Positions 1-8,753 of a stretch of DNA of 14,297 nucleotides are shown piece after piece. A model generated the notes under the pieces. That model had not been told where the DNA came from, searched no databases, and saw nothing but the letters and a program-made list of their open reading frames with translations. This stretch comes from an uncultured Flavihumibacter sp. (GTDB taxonomy: Bacteria; Bacteroidota; Bacteroidia; Chitinophagales; Chitinophagaceae). Every line of letters begins with the position of its first letter. Within the stretch, counting starts at the first letter, position 1. The DNA lies in the NCBI GenBank assembly GCA_946481605.1, contig CAMLPA010000036.1:1-14297 (forward strand). The letters run 5' to 3'. The translations under genes and the position numbers were made by a program.

Positions 1-941
1 TTTGCTCCGGGGAAGAACCCGTTGCTGGTGCCGCCATGGAACATGTACAGGTTCACGGACACCCCGTTGTCCACCATCCATTTGAAGTCGGCGAGTTTTT
101 CTTCCACTGAATGCACTTCGTGTTTTCCGCCCCAGTAGTCGAACCATCCGGTCCAGAATTCGGAGTTGAATTTTGGAACGTCTGGTGCATATTTTTCGAA
201 GATGGCGAAGTTTTTCTGTGCACCGCCGCCGAAATTAATGGAAGGCATTACACCTTCAACGTGTGCGTTGTCGTAATAATTTTTTCCGGCCCAGTCGCAA
301 TGGAACAGGGGTACATCCACACCTGCTTCCAACAATGTATTTTTAATCGCGTTTACATACACCTTATCACCGGCGTAAACGCCATACTCGTTTTCCACCT
401 GTACCATCAGTACGTTACCACCTTTGGAAATGAGATTCCCTTTGAATGACTGCACGGCTCTTTTGAGGAAAGCCAGTGTGGCGGGCATGTATTTAGGATC
501 GGAACTGCGGAGGGTGATGCCTTTGTTTTTCAGCAACCAGGCGGGCAAACCGCCGAGGTCCCATTCTGCACAGGTGTAAGGCCCGGGACGGATGATAACC
601 CACAGGCCCTCTTCCTGCGCGATCTTACAGAAAGCCGCGATGTCCAGGTTGTCTTTGAAATCAAATTTTCCGGGCATGGGTTCATGCGCGTTCCAGAACA
701 TATATGTGCAGATGGTATTGAGTCCCATAGCGCGGGCTTTTTTTAACCTGTCGCGCCAGTAAGGGCGTGGAATTCTCGCATAGTGCATTTCACCACTGAT
801 GATGTGGAGCGGTTTTCCGTCGAGGATGAAATCTTTCTTTCCGATCTCAAAACTGTGTTTTGCCTGCTGGGCCGTAGCCGTGGCTGTTACCAGTACCGCC
901 AGTAAAAGGACTTTAATCTTTTTCAACATCAATTTTTGCAT
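1..941 (-). CDS. Glycoside hydrolase family 35 beta-galactosidase, N-terminal part
   Basis: The enzyme should hydrolyse terminal beta-D-galactose from oligosaccharides by a retaining mechanism. The translation opens with a Sec signal peptide (MQKLMLKKIKVLLLAVLVTA, cleavage near residue 24, no lipobox cysteine), so a periplasmic location is likely. The family hallmarks follow: RPGPYTCAEWDLGGLPAWLL; QVENEYG with the probable acid/base Glu185; NSEFWTGWFDYWG with the probable nucleophile Glu261; and FHGGTSNGFFPGA at the window edge. The spacing of the two glutamates is normal for the family. The usual Pro of the GGP segment before QVENEYG is Asn here. Only 313 codons are present; the rest of the barrel and the C-terminal beta domains lie outside the window. 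The start could also be the in-frame ATG at 929, which leaves the signal peptide intact. It is the only enzyme seen in the locus and lies beyond a terminator that follows the preceding operon. Family assignment is firm; the exact glycan substrate is not known. Confidence 0.94.
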   Translation of the reverse strand, partial: MQKLMLKKIKVLLLAVLVTATATAQQAKHSFEIGKKDFILDGKPLHIISGEMHYARIPRPYWRDRLKKARAMGLNTICTYMFWNAHEPMPGKFDFKDNLDIAAFCKIAQEEGLWVIIRPGPYTCAEWDLGGLPAWLLKNKGITLRSSDPKYMPATLAFLKRAVQSFKGNLISKGGNVLMVQVENEYGVYAGDKVYVNAIKNTLLEAGVDVPLFHCDWAGKNYYDNAHVEGVMPSINFGGGAQKNFAIFEKYAPDVPKFNSEFWTGWFDYWGGKHEVHSVEEKLADFKWMVDNGVSVNLYMFHGGTSNGFFPGA

Positions 942-1034
942 TACAATAAATCAATAAGGAGTATTGCGCGCAAGTTAAAGGGTTAGGGTTGGGAAATACT
1001 TCGCGTATTTTAGCAATTCGTGCAAGTATTATGT

Positions 1035-1059
1035 AACAACATGTTTTTTAACAGTTGTT
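1035..1059. promoter_or_regulatory. Imperfect inverted repeat upstream of the GH35 gene
   Basis: On the minus strand the arms AACAACTGTT and AACATGTTGTT pair over ten bases with one bulged T, around an AAAA loop. The repeat lies about 95 bp before the GH35 start, in the 200-bp gap between it and the DUF4998 gene. It could be an operator for the GH35 promoter or a chance structure in AT-rich DNA. No convincing TAnnTTTG promoter element was found between it and the start codon. Confidence 0.3.
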
Positions 1060-1075
1060 TTAACTTATCAGTCGC

Positions 1076-1110
1076 ATTAAAAGAGAGGGACATGTAGAAA
1101 CATGCCCCTC
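1076..1110 (-). terminator. Rho-independent terminator after the susCD lipoprotein operon
   Basis: Read on the minus strand, the arms GAGGGGCATGT and ACATGTCCCTC pair over 11 positions (one G-U wobble in RNA) around a TTCT loop. They are followed directly by TCTTTTAAT. The stem starts about 30 bp past the stop codon of the DUF4998 gene. A stable GC-rich stem plus a T-rich tail in the right orientation fits an intrinsic terminator. It ends the operon that begins at susC and separates it from the GH35 gene. Confidence 0.75.
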
Positions 1111-1141
1111 ATCGATTGCAAATGAATCTAACCAAACTGCC

Positions 1142-2341
1142 TTAATTCTCGATAAAATTGAAAGCTCTGACGTTGCAGAACCTGCCTGGATCTCCCGCTG
1201 GTTGTGTGGTAAGATAACCGATGCTCACCTCTTTTCTTTCTGTTAAAGTAAAGGTCACTTTCAGTTGAGCAAGTGGCTTTCCGTTAACAATTTTTGTATA
1301 ACCGATAGCGGTTTGCACCTGCGCCACATCTGGTAATCCGTCACCTGCTGACACTACCAGGTAAGCGTTGTCCGCTTCCGTTAGGTTGGTATCCCTGAGG
1401 TCGGAGATTGCGAAAGTATAGGTACCGGGATTCAATACACGTGTTTGCCATATTTTCCCGTTAGTCACTGCAGGTGCGCCCCATCCGGATTCCACATTAA
1501 AAATATTGCCATTCCATTCGTCCCAGCCGCCGTAGCCGCCATGGCTTTTCACGGCATCATTAGATTTCCATTCTGCAAGATTCCCCCATCTTCCGCTTCT
1601 TCCGGAAGCGATGAAAGGTACTTTTCTGTTGAGTAATTGCGGCGCAACTTTTACCACTCTTTCCGTATAAGGAACATGGAATGTATCCACACTGGTAGCA
1701 TCCGGCTTAAAAACGGTTCTATAACGGATTGTAGTGGTTGAATCCATACCATTTAACCTGATGGAAGCTTCAGTAGGTTTAAACACCAGGGTCTTCACTT
1801 TTCCACTGTCGGTATATTCCAGTTCAGTATACTGGGCACCCAGCGACGGATCAAGTTGCTCCCAGTTGATAATGGTATATCCTGGTTCAAATTCAAAACT
1901 ACCGATCAACCGGTTGGATATTTTCCGGCGGTAAGCATTTCCATAAGAAATACCTGTTACCACAACCGGCACTGATTTGTTTCCCTGTGCATCATAAGTA
2001 TGAATGGTAAAGGGCCTGATACCTTCTGAAATATTAATGTATTGCCTGAAAGTATCAATAAGGGCTGGTTTGATTTCGTAAACAACAGAATCTTTTTTAT
2101 CGTTCCAGAATACTTTTAAGGCAACGATTTTAGGATCAGAGTTGAGCAAGCCATATACCTGAATACGCTCTTTGCCGGAAAAGATTTTAGCGGAATCGAG
2201 TTTACCCGTGTAAAGTATTTCACCCGTTTCTATGTGCTTTTTATAGTCATCCCATTTTGAACAGGAGAGCAACATCGTACCGGAACAAAGCAAGGCCCCG
2301 GCTACCCTCAATATATTTTTCATACCTGAAAACAGTTTCAT
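1142..2341 (-). CDS. DUF4998 surface lipoprotein with DUF5013-like C-terminus
   Basis: This is a predicted outer-membrane lipoprotein of 399 residues. The signal peptide ends in the lipobox LLSC, with the lipidated Cys at residue 27. The acidic pair in CSKWDD resembles the Bacteroidota lipoprotein export signal, so surface exposure is likely. Residues about 30-220 match the DUF4998 pattern (YKKHIETGEILYTGKLDSAK, then a VFWNDKKDS segment). The C-terminal part, about 230-399, is Trp/Gly-rich and beta-predicted (GGWDEWNGNIFNVESGWG) and resembles DUF5013. Such proteins are common behind SusC/SusD pairs, and some neighbours of this type bind glycans; binding by this one is inferred. It is the last gene of the operon, 33 bp after the DUF5126 gene and just ahead of the terminator. 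The in-frame ATG at 2323 (residue 7) is an equally plausible start. No catalytic motif was recognised. Confidence 0.85.
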   Translation of the reverse strand: MKLFSGMKNILRVAGALLCSGTMLLSCSKWDDYKKHIETGEILYTGKLDSAKIFSGKERIQVYGLLNSDPKIVALKVFWNDKKDSVVYEIKPALIDTFRQYINISEGIRPFTIHTYDAQGNKSVPVVVTGISYGNAYRRKISNRLIGSFEFEPGYTIINWEQLDPSLGAQYTELEYTDSGKVKTLVFKPTEASIRLNGMDSTTTIRYRTVFKPDATSVDTFHVPYTERVVKVAPQLLNRKVPFIASGRSGRWGNLAEWKSNDAVKSHGGYGGWDEWNGNIFNVESGWGAPAVTNGKIWQTRVLNPGTYTFAISDLRDTNLTEADNAYLVVSAGDGLPDVAQVQTAIGYTKIVNGKPLAQLKVTFTLTERKEVSIGYLTTQPAGDPGRFCNVRAFNFIEN

Positions 2342-2374
2342 ATTGCTGTTTTTAATTGTAAAGAATGGGCAACA

Positions 2375-3571
2375 CTAACGCGGATCGCCATATACTTTCA
2401 GTTCATTGATGCTTTGCGCGGTACCTCCGGCAAAATTTTCCAGACAACGGATGCGCATGTACCTTACCCTTGGCGCATCCAGCCGCACATCAAAGTTAAA
2501 TCCAGCCGATGCGGTAGTCTGATCCAGATTATTGTCGGTACCATAAGCCAATCCTGAAGGCTTTACTACTTCATAGTAGCCGATCAGTTGCCAGCTTCCG
2601 TCCAATGCGCCATTGGAAGACGGGTTTACCGATCCGTACACTTCAAAACGTTTCATTGTTGTAAGAAAATAATACCTGTCTCCTTCAGGATAAGGCCTGA
2701 TGTAGATCCTGCTTAATTTGGATACGATGCCCATATCTAAAGTGATCATGTGTGGCTGAGGTCCTCCATTCACCTGATGGGTGAAGCTGGTATATGGCCA
2801 ACCTAATCTGTTGTCCCAGGCATATTCAAGCCTCGCGCCATTGGTCACCTGCGGCGCATCTCCCGGCAATACAAATGCCCTGAACTTTGAAGGATCAAGT
2901 TGTACCTCATAAATAGGTTTCAGGTCCTTGTACAGCGTATCTGTCGTATTTCCCCAACGATCTCTCACAAGAAAGCCCACTCTTATATCCATCGTATCCA
3001 ACCCCCGTACCTTTTTCAGGATGGAGTCGATATTGGTAAATACGCTCTTGTTGTTGTCTACTTCAAACTCGAGAAATCTGTTTCTGGTAAGTACTACCAA
3101 TCCTATATTATCCTTGGTTGGATTCACCGCGCGGATGTTGAACCCGCCAAAATCATTTTCCACCTCTATACTCTTAAAAACTTTCCAGATGGGTGCCTCC
3201 AGTGGCTGTACTTTAACTACCACTGGTTCAGATTCCACACCACTTCTGGATACAGAATAGAGCTTAACCTCGTACTCCTTCATATCCGCGAAGCCTTCCA
3301 CAATCAGTGAATCCTGGTAATAGGAAGCTTTGGATTCAGCAGGCACTCCGGATGTAGGTACATACTCAGCCTTTACATACAACAGCCGTTCATCGTTCGG
3401 CACCTGGTACATTATTTTTGCCTTCCCGGCCATATTCACTACCGTAACATTTGTAATGGTGCCGGGCACTGTGGGATCATTGTCAATTGGCCCTGGGTCC
3501 TCACTTTTTCTGCAGGAAACAACTGTTGCCAGCATCAATAATAAAAATCCTGTTTTTATTGTCAGTTTCAT
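2375..3571 (-). CDS. DUF4959/DUF5126/DUF5000 surface lipoprotein
   Basis: This is a predicted surface glycan-binding lipoprotein of 398 residues. The chosen start gives MKLTIKTGFLLLMLATVVSC, a clean signal peptide with lipid Cys20 followed by RKSED, an acidic export-type sequence. The reading frame is open 69 bp further upstream, but that start would overlap the susD end and bury the signal peptide. Three domains are recognised by pattern: a DUF4959 fibronectin-like region about 26-122, a DUF5126 region about 125-225, and a DUF5000 region about 250-398. The last resembles a discoidin (F5/8 type C) fold, with segments such as SRIYIRPYPEGDRYYF, KRFEVYGS and the terminal INELKVYGD. Discoidin-like folds often bind carbohydrate, so glycan capture beside SusD is a reasonable inference. 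It lies 22 bp after susD and is surely co-transcribed with it. Ligand unknown. Confidence 0.88.
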   Translation of the reverse strand: MKLTIKTGFLLLMLATVVSCRKSEDPGPIDNDPTVPGTITNVTVVNMAGKAKIMYQVPNDERLLYVKAEYVPTSGVPAESKASYYQDSLIVEGFADMKEYEVKLYSVSRSGVESEPVVVKVQPLEAPIWKVFKSIEVENDFGGFNIRAVNPTKDNIGLVVLTRNRFLEFEVDNNKSVFTNIDSILKKVRGLDTMDIRVGFLVRDRWGNTTDTLYKDLKPIYEVQLDPSKFRAFVLPGDAPQVTNGARLEYAWDNRLGWPYTSFTHQVNGGPQPHMITLDMGIVSKLSRIYIRPYPEGDRYYFLTTMKRFEVYGSVNPSSNGALDGSWQLIGYYEVVKPSGLAYGTDNNLDQTTASAGFNFDVRLDAPRVRYMRIRCLENFAGGTAQSINELKVYGDPR

Positions 3572-3593
3572 AATTTCTGGTTTAAGATGAGCA

Positions 3594-5540
3594 TTACCAT
3601 CCCGGGTTTTCAACAAGGTTCGGGTTACGACGTGTATCATACAATCCTATCGGCCAGAAATAGTCCCTTGGAGAAAGGAAGCGCTGGCTGTAGATCACTC
3701 TTTCGCGGTAATATGTTTCCGCGGTTTTACCCATGATGGTCCACCCGGTGATGTCTTTGTTCTGTTCGTCGAATGCTTTTTTCCAGCGGCGAAGGTCCCA
3801 GAATCGTTGTCCTTCGAAAGCCAGTTCTATCAGTCTTTCACGGTGAATGATTTCCCGCAGTCCCTCCTGGGTGGTGTATTTGGTTGGATTGCTGGAATAA
3901 TTGCTCCAGGATTCCACCACACCTTTTAATCCTGCTCTTTCGCGTACCATATCCACGTACTGAATGGCCTGTGCGGATCCGGGTTCCACTTCATTTAACG
4001 CTTCGGCATACATCAGTAACAGATCAGACATCCTGATTTCCGGCCATGGATATTGTTTATACACAGGTGCAGAAGAACCAGCAGTAGTTGACTCCCAATG
4101 CACCAGCTTTTTAATAAAATAGCCTGTTTCGTTCCAGTTTACAAAATCGCCGAAACCAGCTTTGTCGCCATTTTTCGCTTTCACATAGAAGGTATTTCTG
4201 TCGTTACCATTTGATGTGGCATCTTTCATATACCATACACCACCATCAAATCCGAGCGATGCGTAGAAGCGTGGTTCACGGTCAAAGTTCAGGCGTGCGG
4301 TTACGAAACCGGGTTCAATATAATTGCGTTCGGCTGAAGTAGCGGTGCGCAATTGTTCATAGTTAGAGAAATTGAGCGTCCTGTCTTCTTCGATAGGAAC
4401 ACCATTTTGCGTGTAGAACATTTTGGCGATCTTCATTGGCGGTGCCCAGATTCCCTGTAGTTGTGCACGTGTATTGTTAGTCGCACGTTCCATGGGTGGC
4501 ATACAGAGTGCTTCGTTCACAAAATACATTTGTGCGTTGGGCCATACATTCTCACGGCCCCATCTTTCCGTTACCGCATTCCTGATACTCAACTGCGTTT
4601 TGGTGGTGTCCGTTAACCCAAGGAAGTCCACAGTATACTTATATAATCCATGACCATTGGCTTCAGCGGTTTCGATGGCCACCTTTGCCGCATCGCGGGC
4701 CTTCACCCATTTATTGGCATCGAAAGTTGGATTGAAAAGCGCCACACCATCTTTATCACGGAAAGACACCATATCGGGATTACCATTGAAAAGCGGGCTG
4801 GCCGCGGTGATCCATAATTTCGCCTTCAGTGCCATGGCAATGGTTTGCGTAATTCTGCCCAACTGTGTGTTTTCTTCTGTAATGCGTGGGGGAAGTCTGT
4901 CGTAAGATTCATCCAGCAGGTTTGAAATATAATTCACACAGGAATCAACGGGCATTCTTTTGGAAAGGGAACCATCCACATCATCGTCCAGCCCAAGGTT
5001 CTGATCCATGATGGGAATAGGGCCGTACATACGCATCATGTAAAAATGGTAGTAGGCCTTGAGGAACTTCGCTTCAGCGATCCAGCGTTCACGTTCAGAC
5101 TGGGTAATATCAGGCACCAGCGCCGGGTTTTCCATATTCTCAATGAAGATATTGCACTGCCTGATGCCTCTCCACAGTTTTTGATGGTCAAAACGTGTAC
5201 TGTTTCCTTTTCTTGAACCTGTCCATTCGTCAAACAGCGGGGCATCTTTGTTCTGCTGCCCCTGCGCGATTCTGAAAATCGGGTGCCAGTGCGCCTGGTC
5301 GTTTTGCGGCAGCCAGATTTCATCGCCGCCCAACAAACCTACATTGTACCATCCGTCCCCGCCTTTTGGCTGATAGGAATAAAGGGTAAACAGGTACTTT
5401 TCAGCTTCATTTCTTAATTTAAAAGCATTTTCAATGGTGGCCACATTGTCCGGCACCACATCAAGGAACTTGTTACAGGAGCCCAGCATCGACACGGACA
5501 GGGAAAGGGCAACCGGTATCCAAATATTTTTACGTTTCAT
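3594..5540 (-). CDS. SusD/RagB-family glycan-binding outer-membrane lipoprotein
   Basis: SusD-like proteins form the lid over a SusC transporter and bind the glycan at the cell surface before import. The protein has a lipoprotein signal (SVSMLGSC, lipid Cys22) followed by NKFLDVVP, a typical SusD start. The N-terminal TPR-rich SusD-like region covers about 23-230, with FLKAYYHFYMMRMYGPIPIM inside it. The C-terminal RagB/SusD region ends with RERLIELAFEGQRFWDLRRW, of which RFWDLRRWK (about 579-587) is a family hallmark, and with NPGW. At 648 residues it is on the long side for the family. It begins 24 bp after the susC stop, the usual tandem arrangement, and is followed by two more lipoproteins in the same operon. 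Family is clear; the sugar bound cannot be read from sequence, because the binding aromatics are not conserved. Confidence 0.96.
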   Translation of the reverse strand: MKRKNIWIPVALSLSVSMLGSCNKFLDVVPDNVATIENAFKLRNEAEKYLFTLYSYQPKGGDGWYNVGLLGGDEIWLPQNDQAHWHPIFRIAQGQQNKDAPLFDEWTGSRKGNSTRFDHQKLWRGIRQCNIFIENMENPALVPDITQSERERWIAEAKFLKAYYHFYMMRMYGPIPIMDQNLGLDDDVDGSLSKRMPVDSCVNYISNLLDESYDRLPPRITEENTQLGRITQTIAMALKAKLWITAASPLFNGNPDMVSFRDKDGVALFNPTFDANKWVKARDAAKVAIETAEANGHGLYKYTVDFLGLTDTTKTQLSIRNAVTERWGRENVWPNAQMYFVNEALCMPPMERATNNTRAQLQGIWAPPMKIAKMFYTQNGVPIEEDRTLNFSNYEQLRTATSAERNYIEPGFVTARLNFDREPRFYASLGFDGGVWYMKDATSNGNDRNTFYVKAKNGDKAGFGDFVNWNETGYFIKKLVHWESTTAGSSAPVYKQYPWPEIRMSDLLLMYAEALNEVEPGSAQAIQYVDMVRERAGLKGVVESWSNYSSNPTKYTTQEGLREIIHRERLIELAFEGQRFWDLRRWKKAFDEQNKDITGWTIMGKTAETYYRERVIYSQRFLSPRDYFWPIGLYDTRRNPNLVENPGW

Positions 5541-5564
5541 AATTTGTTCAGTTTTTCCTTCAGG

Positions 5565-8500
5565 TTAAAAATTCACTTCCAAACCAAGACTGTACACCGA
5601 CTGAATCGGGTACCCCAAACCGTTACCTCCCATTTCAACGTCCCACAATTTGAAATCACTGAGGATAAAGAGGTTGGTGGCAGACAAATACGCTCTTACA
5701 CCTGATATGCCCACCGTGGGAATTTTACCGAAAGTGTAACCAAGGTCCACACTCTTCAACCGGAGGAAATCGCCATTGCGCATCCACCAGGTAGAAGTCT
5801 GGTTGTTTGGGCCAACCCTCCAGGTACTAAGGCGTGGCCAGAAGGCGTATATATCCCTGTTCTCTTCGCTCCAGTAGTCGTTGGCTATTACGTTCAGCAA
5901 ACCGTTCTGGAAACCACCTTCCTGGAAGAAAGGCTGAATGGCGGCCGGATTGATAAAGAACGAAGAACGGGCGGAACCCTGGAAGTAGAAGCTGAAGTCG
6001 AGTTTCTTATAGCTCATGGAAGCGCCGAAGCCATAGATAATTTCCGGTTGTTGCGGATAGCCGATGGCCACACGATCGTCGGAAGTGATCACGCCGTCGC
6101 CGTTGATGTCACGGTATTTGATGTCCCCAGCCATCAGTCCCGGGTCATTGAACTGTGTTGGCGAGTTGGCCACTTCTTTTTCGTCGATGAACAAACGTTC
6201 GGCAATATATCCCCATGCCTGCGAAATAGAGGAGCCGGCAGTGCGCAGGTGGGCCAGGCTTTCATCGTACAATAATTCATCCACCGTTACACGTTTGCTG
6301 GTAGCATAAGTGAAGGTTCCCCTCAGGTTTCCATGGAAGTTTTTGCTGAAGGATTTCTGGTAGCTGGCAGAAAGATCCACGCCCTGGGTTTCAGATTTAC
6401 CATAGTTGGCATAAGGCACAGCCATCAATCCCAGCGCGGATTCCACATAAGTTTTCGGCAGCAATATCTGGGATCGTTTTTGTTTGAATACATCCACAAT
6501 AACATCCAGGGAATTGAACAATTTCAGGTCCATACCCAGGTTCAGTTGCCTGGATTTCTCCCAGGTAATACCGGCATTTGCATAGCGCGAAATAGAAACA
6601 CCGGGACGGTAATAAGTAGCGGTACCATCGTTCCTGCCGAAGGAGGCGCCAAAGCCGCCATCGTTCAGGTTCACATTAGACAGGTAGAAGAAACGGTCGT
6701 TTACGTTACCGATCTGATCGTTACCCACCACGCCGTAGGTAGCCCTGAATTTCAGGTCGGTGATTACGTGCGAAAGGCCATCAAAGAATCTTTCATTGGA
6801 AATTTTGTAACCAATACCTCCTGAAGGGAAGAAACCAAAACGGTTGCGTGCATCAAACCTTTCAGAGCCATTGTACCCAAAGTTAAACTCGGCAAGGTAA
6901 CGGTCATCGAAGCCATAGGTCATTCTTCCAGACAATCCACTGTTCCTGCTGGGCAAGGAGGAAGCCACGGTTCCTGAATTACCTGTTTCATAACTCGACA
7001 TGTAATAAATCAATGAACCACCAATGCGGTGCTTTTCCGCGAAAAGCCTGTTGTAAGTGAGTGTTCCTTCCAGCCAAAGCCTGGAATCCACCACTTTCCC
7101 CCCTTCACCATAGCCCAGGTATTCGGTACCGGTTGTTCCCACTGAAGTGGCCGAACCATCGTTCAACACCATTATATCATAAGATTTCCCATCTTCTCCT
7201 ACCACACTATTATAATAGAAAGGGTTATAAGACCTGTTCACATCAAAATAGGAATACCTTCTGAGGTAACCCATGGTACGGAAAGTCAGTCCTTTGGTTA
7301 GGAAGTCGAGGTCCTGCTTCAGTTCCAACTGAGGTTGCACGTTGGAAGTCTTATACACACTATAGCCCCGCACCATTTCGGCGTATGGGTTAACATAAAG
7401 GGTGGAGGTAAGTTGTCCGTTGGCCTGTGTGAGTGCTGACCCGAAAAGCGGATGGTCCACATAAGGCCTTTTCTCCCTGGGATACAGGGCCGGGAACATT
7501 ACGGGATTGGAACGACGGGCATAGTCGAAAATAGCAGCACCGCCACCAATTGGTCCGCTGTAGTCATCAAACTGACCATATAAACGCACCACCAGTTCAG
7601 TCCCTTCCCTGAGGTTCAGGGTAACCGTGGAACGGAGTGAATATTTGGACAATTTGATGTTGTTGTTGAAATCGTTGATCGGATCCACCTTCAGCACCCC
7701 GTTATCACGGCCATACGAAGCGGCCACATGGTACTTGGCGCGCGGCGTTCCGCCATTCACACTCAGGTAGTTGTTCTGGTTGATGGTATTTTTCCTGATG
7801 AGCTGATCAACCCAGTTGTTGCTGGGGTAAAGAAAAGGATCATCTCCATCAATGGTGTGGTTGATCTTGTTGGGAGAATACGGCAGGATAGCGTTCGGGG
7901 ACCGCGTGAGTGCGGCTTCATTCGCCAATCTCATATAGGTAATATTATCCGCCATATCGAAATTCTTCGTATTGGAAGACATCCTGGTTTCGCTTCTCAG
8001 GAAGAATTTGGCCACACCTTCCTTACCGGTTTTCGTATTAACGAGTATCACACCGTTCGCACCACGTGCACCATACACAGAAGCAGCGGCAGCATCTTTC
8101 AATACGGAGAAATCTGAGATATCGTCGGGCTGAATCCTCGCCAGGTCGGTGGGAGAAGATTCAACTCCGTCAATCAGAATAAGGGGATCCTGCTTACCTG
8201 TTCCAAACGTGGAAAGTCCCCTGATGTAAAACGCGGAGTTATCGGTTCCCCTACCCGGTTCACCACTCTGCTGGAAGGAGATCATACCCGCTACGCGGCC
8301 CGCGAGTTGGTTGGTAAGGTTTCCGGTGGGGCCTGTAAGGTCTTTCACACTTACTGTGGTAATTGAACTTACCAGGCTCGATTTTTTCTGCGTGCCCCCG
8401 AAGCCGATTACGGTCACTTCACCGAGGTCGCTGTTCAGCGGTAGCATTCTTACGGTCAGTTCTATTACCCCGTTGGCAATGTTCTTTCCTGAAAGTGCCA

Positions 8501-8753
8501 CCACTTCTCTCTGGTATCCTGTGAAGGTAAATTCAAGAATCGCATCAGACGATACGGTAGCTTTGAAACGACCGAGTTCATCGGTCACGAATTTTTGTGT
8601 TTTACCTGAAACGGCGATGCTCACATTGGGCAATCCGCCAACACTGTCGGCTACCGTTCCCTGAACGGTCACCTGCTGCTGGGCAACAGCGCTGTGAAAC
8701 GCAAAGAGCAGTATCCACATCACCCAAAAGCGACTATTTTTCCTGAAACTCAT
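5565..8753 (-). CDS. SusC/RagA-family TonB-dependent outer-membrane transporter
   Basis: This channel imports glycan fragments across the outer membrane, powered by TonB. The start at 8753 gives a normal signal peptide (MSFRKNSRFWVMWILLFAFH, cleavage near SAVA/QQQ at residue 23); the frame runs 69 bp further upstream without one. Next come a carboxypeptidase-D-like beta-sandwich (about 28-108) and a plug domain (about 117-245). The plug carries the SusC signatures FYIRGLSTFGTGKQDPLILI, IDGVESSPTDL and SVLKDAAAASVYGARGANGV. The remainder to residue 1062 is the beta-barrel, ending in Phe (GLEVNF) as outer-membrane proteins do. There is no STN domain ahead of the sandwich, so it is not expected to signal to an anti-sigma factor; control by the adjacent hybrid two-component regulator fits this. 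It is the first gene of the operon. Confidence 0.97.
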   Translation of the reverse strand: MSFRKNSRFWVMWILLFAFHSAVAQQQVTVQGTVADSVGGLPNVSIAVSGKTQKFVTDELGRFKATVSSDAILEFTFTGYQREVVALSGKNIANGVIELTVRMLPLNSDLGEVTVIGFGGTQKKSSLVSSITTVSVKDLTGPTGNLTNQLAGRVAGMISFQQSGEPGRGTDNSAFYIRGLSTFGTGKQDPLILIDGVESSPTDLARIQPDDISDFSVLKDAAAASVYGARGANGVILVNTKTGKEGVAKFFLRSETRMSSNTKNFDMADNITYMRLANEAALTRSPNAILPYSPNKINHTIDGDDPFLYPSNNWVDQLIRKNTINQNNYLSVNGGTPRAKYHVAASYGRDNGVLKVDPINDFNNNIKLSKYSLRSTVTLNLREGTELVVRLYGQFDDYSGPIGGGAAIFDYARRSNPVMFPALYPREKRPYVDHPLFGSALTQANGQLTSTLYVNPYAEMVRGYSVYKTSNVQPQLELKQDLDFLTKGLTFRTMGYLRRYSYFDVNRSYNPFYYNSVVGEDGKSYDIMVLNDGSATSVGTTGTEYLGYGEGGKVVDSRLWLEGTLTYNRLFAEKHRIGGSLIYYMSSYETGNSGTVASSLPSRNSGLSGRMTYGFDDRYLAEFNFGYNGSERFDARNRFGFFPSGGIGYKISNERFFDGLSHVITDLKFRATYGVVGNDQIGNVNDRFFYLSNVNLNDGGFGASFGRNDGTATYYRPGVSISRYANAGITWEKSRQLNLGMDLKLFNSLDVIVDVFKQKRSQILLPKTYVESALGLMAVPYANYGKSETQGVDLSASYQKSFSKNFHGNLRGTFTYATSKRVTVDELLYDESLAHLRTAGSSISQAWGYIAERLFIDEKEVANSPTQFNDPGLMAGDIKYRDINGDGVITSDDRVAIGYPQQPEIIYGFGASMSYKKLDFSFYFQGSARSSFFINPAAIQPFFQEGGFQNGLLNVIANDYWSEENRDIYAFWPRLSTWRVGPNNQTSTWWMRNGDFLRLKSVDLGYTFGKIPTVGISGVRAYLSATNLFILSDFKLWDVEMGGNGLGYPIQSVYSLGLEVNF

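Noticed and set aside
111..449. Plus-strand open frame of 112 codons
   Set aside because: It is antisense to the GH35 catalytic domain, which has clear family motifs on the minus strand; the plus-strand translation has no recognisable domain.
978..993. Telomere-like GGGTTAGGGTTGGG tract
   Set aside because: There are only about two repeat units in a bacterial intergenic region; it is most likely chance.
3572..3640. Longer N-terminus for the DUF5126 lipoprotein
   Set aside because: It would overlap the susD stop and put the lipoprotein signal peptide 23 residues inside the protein.
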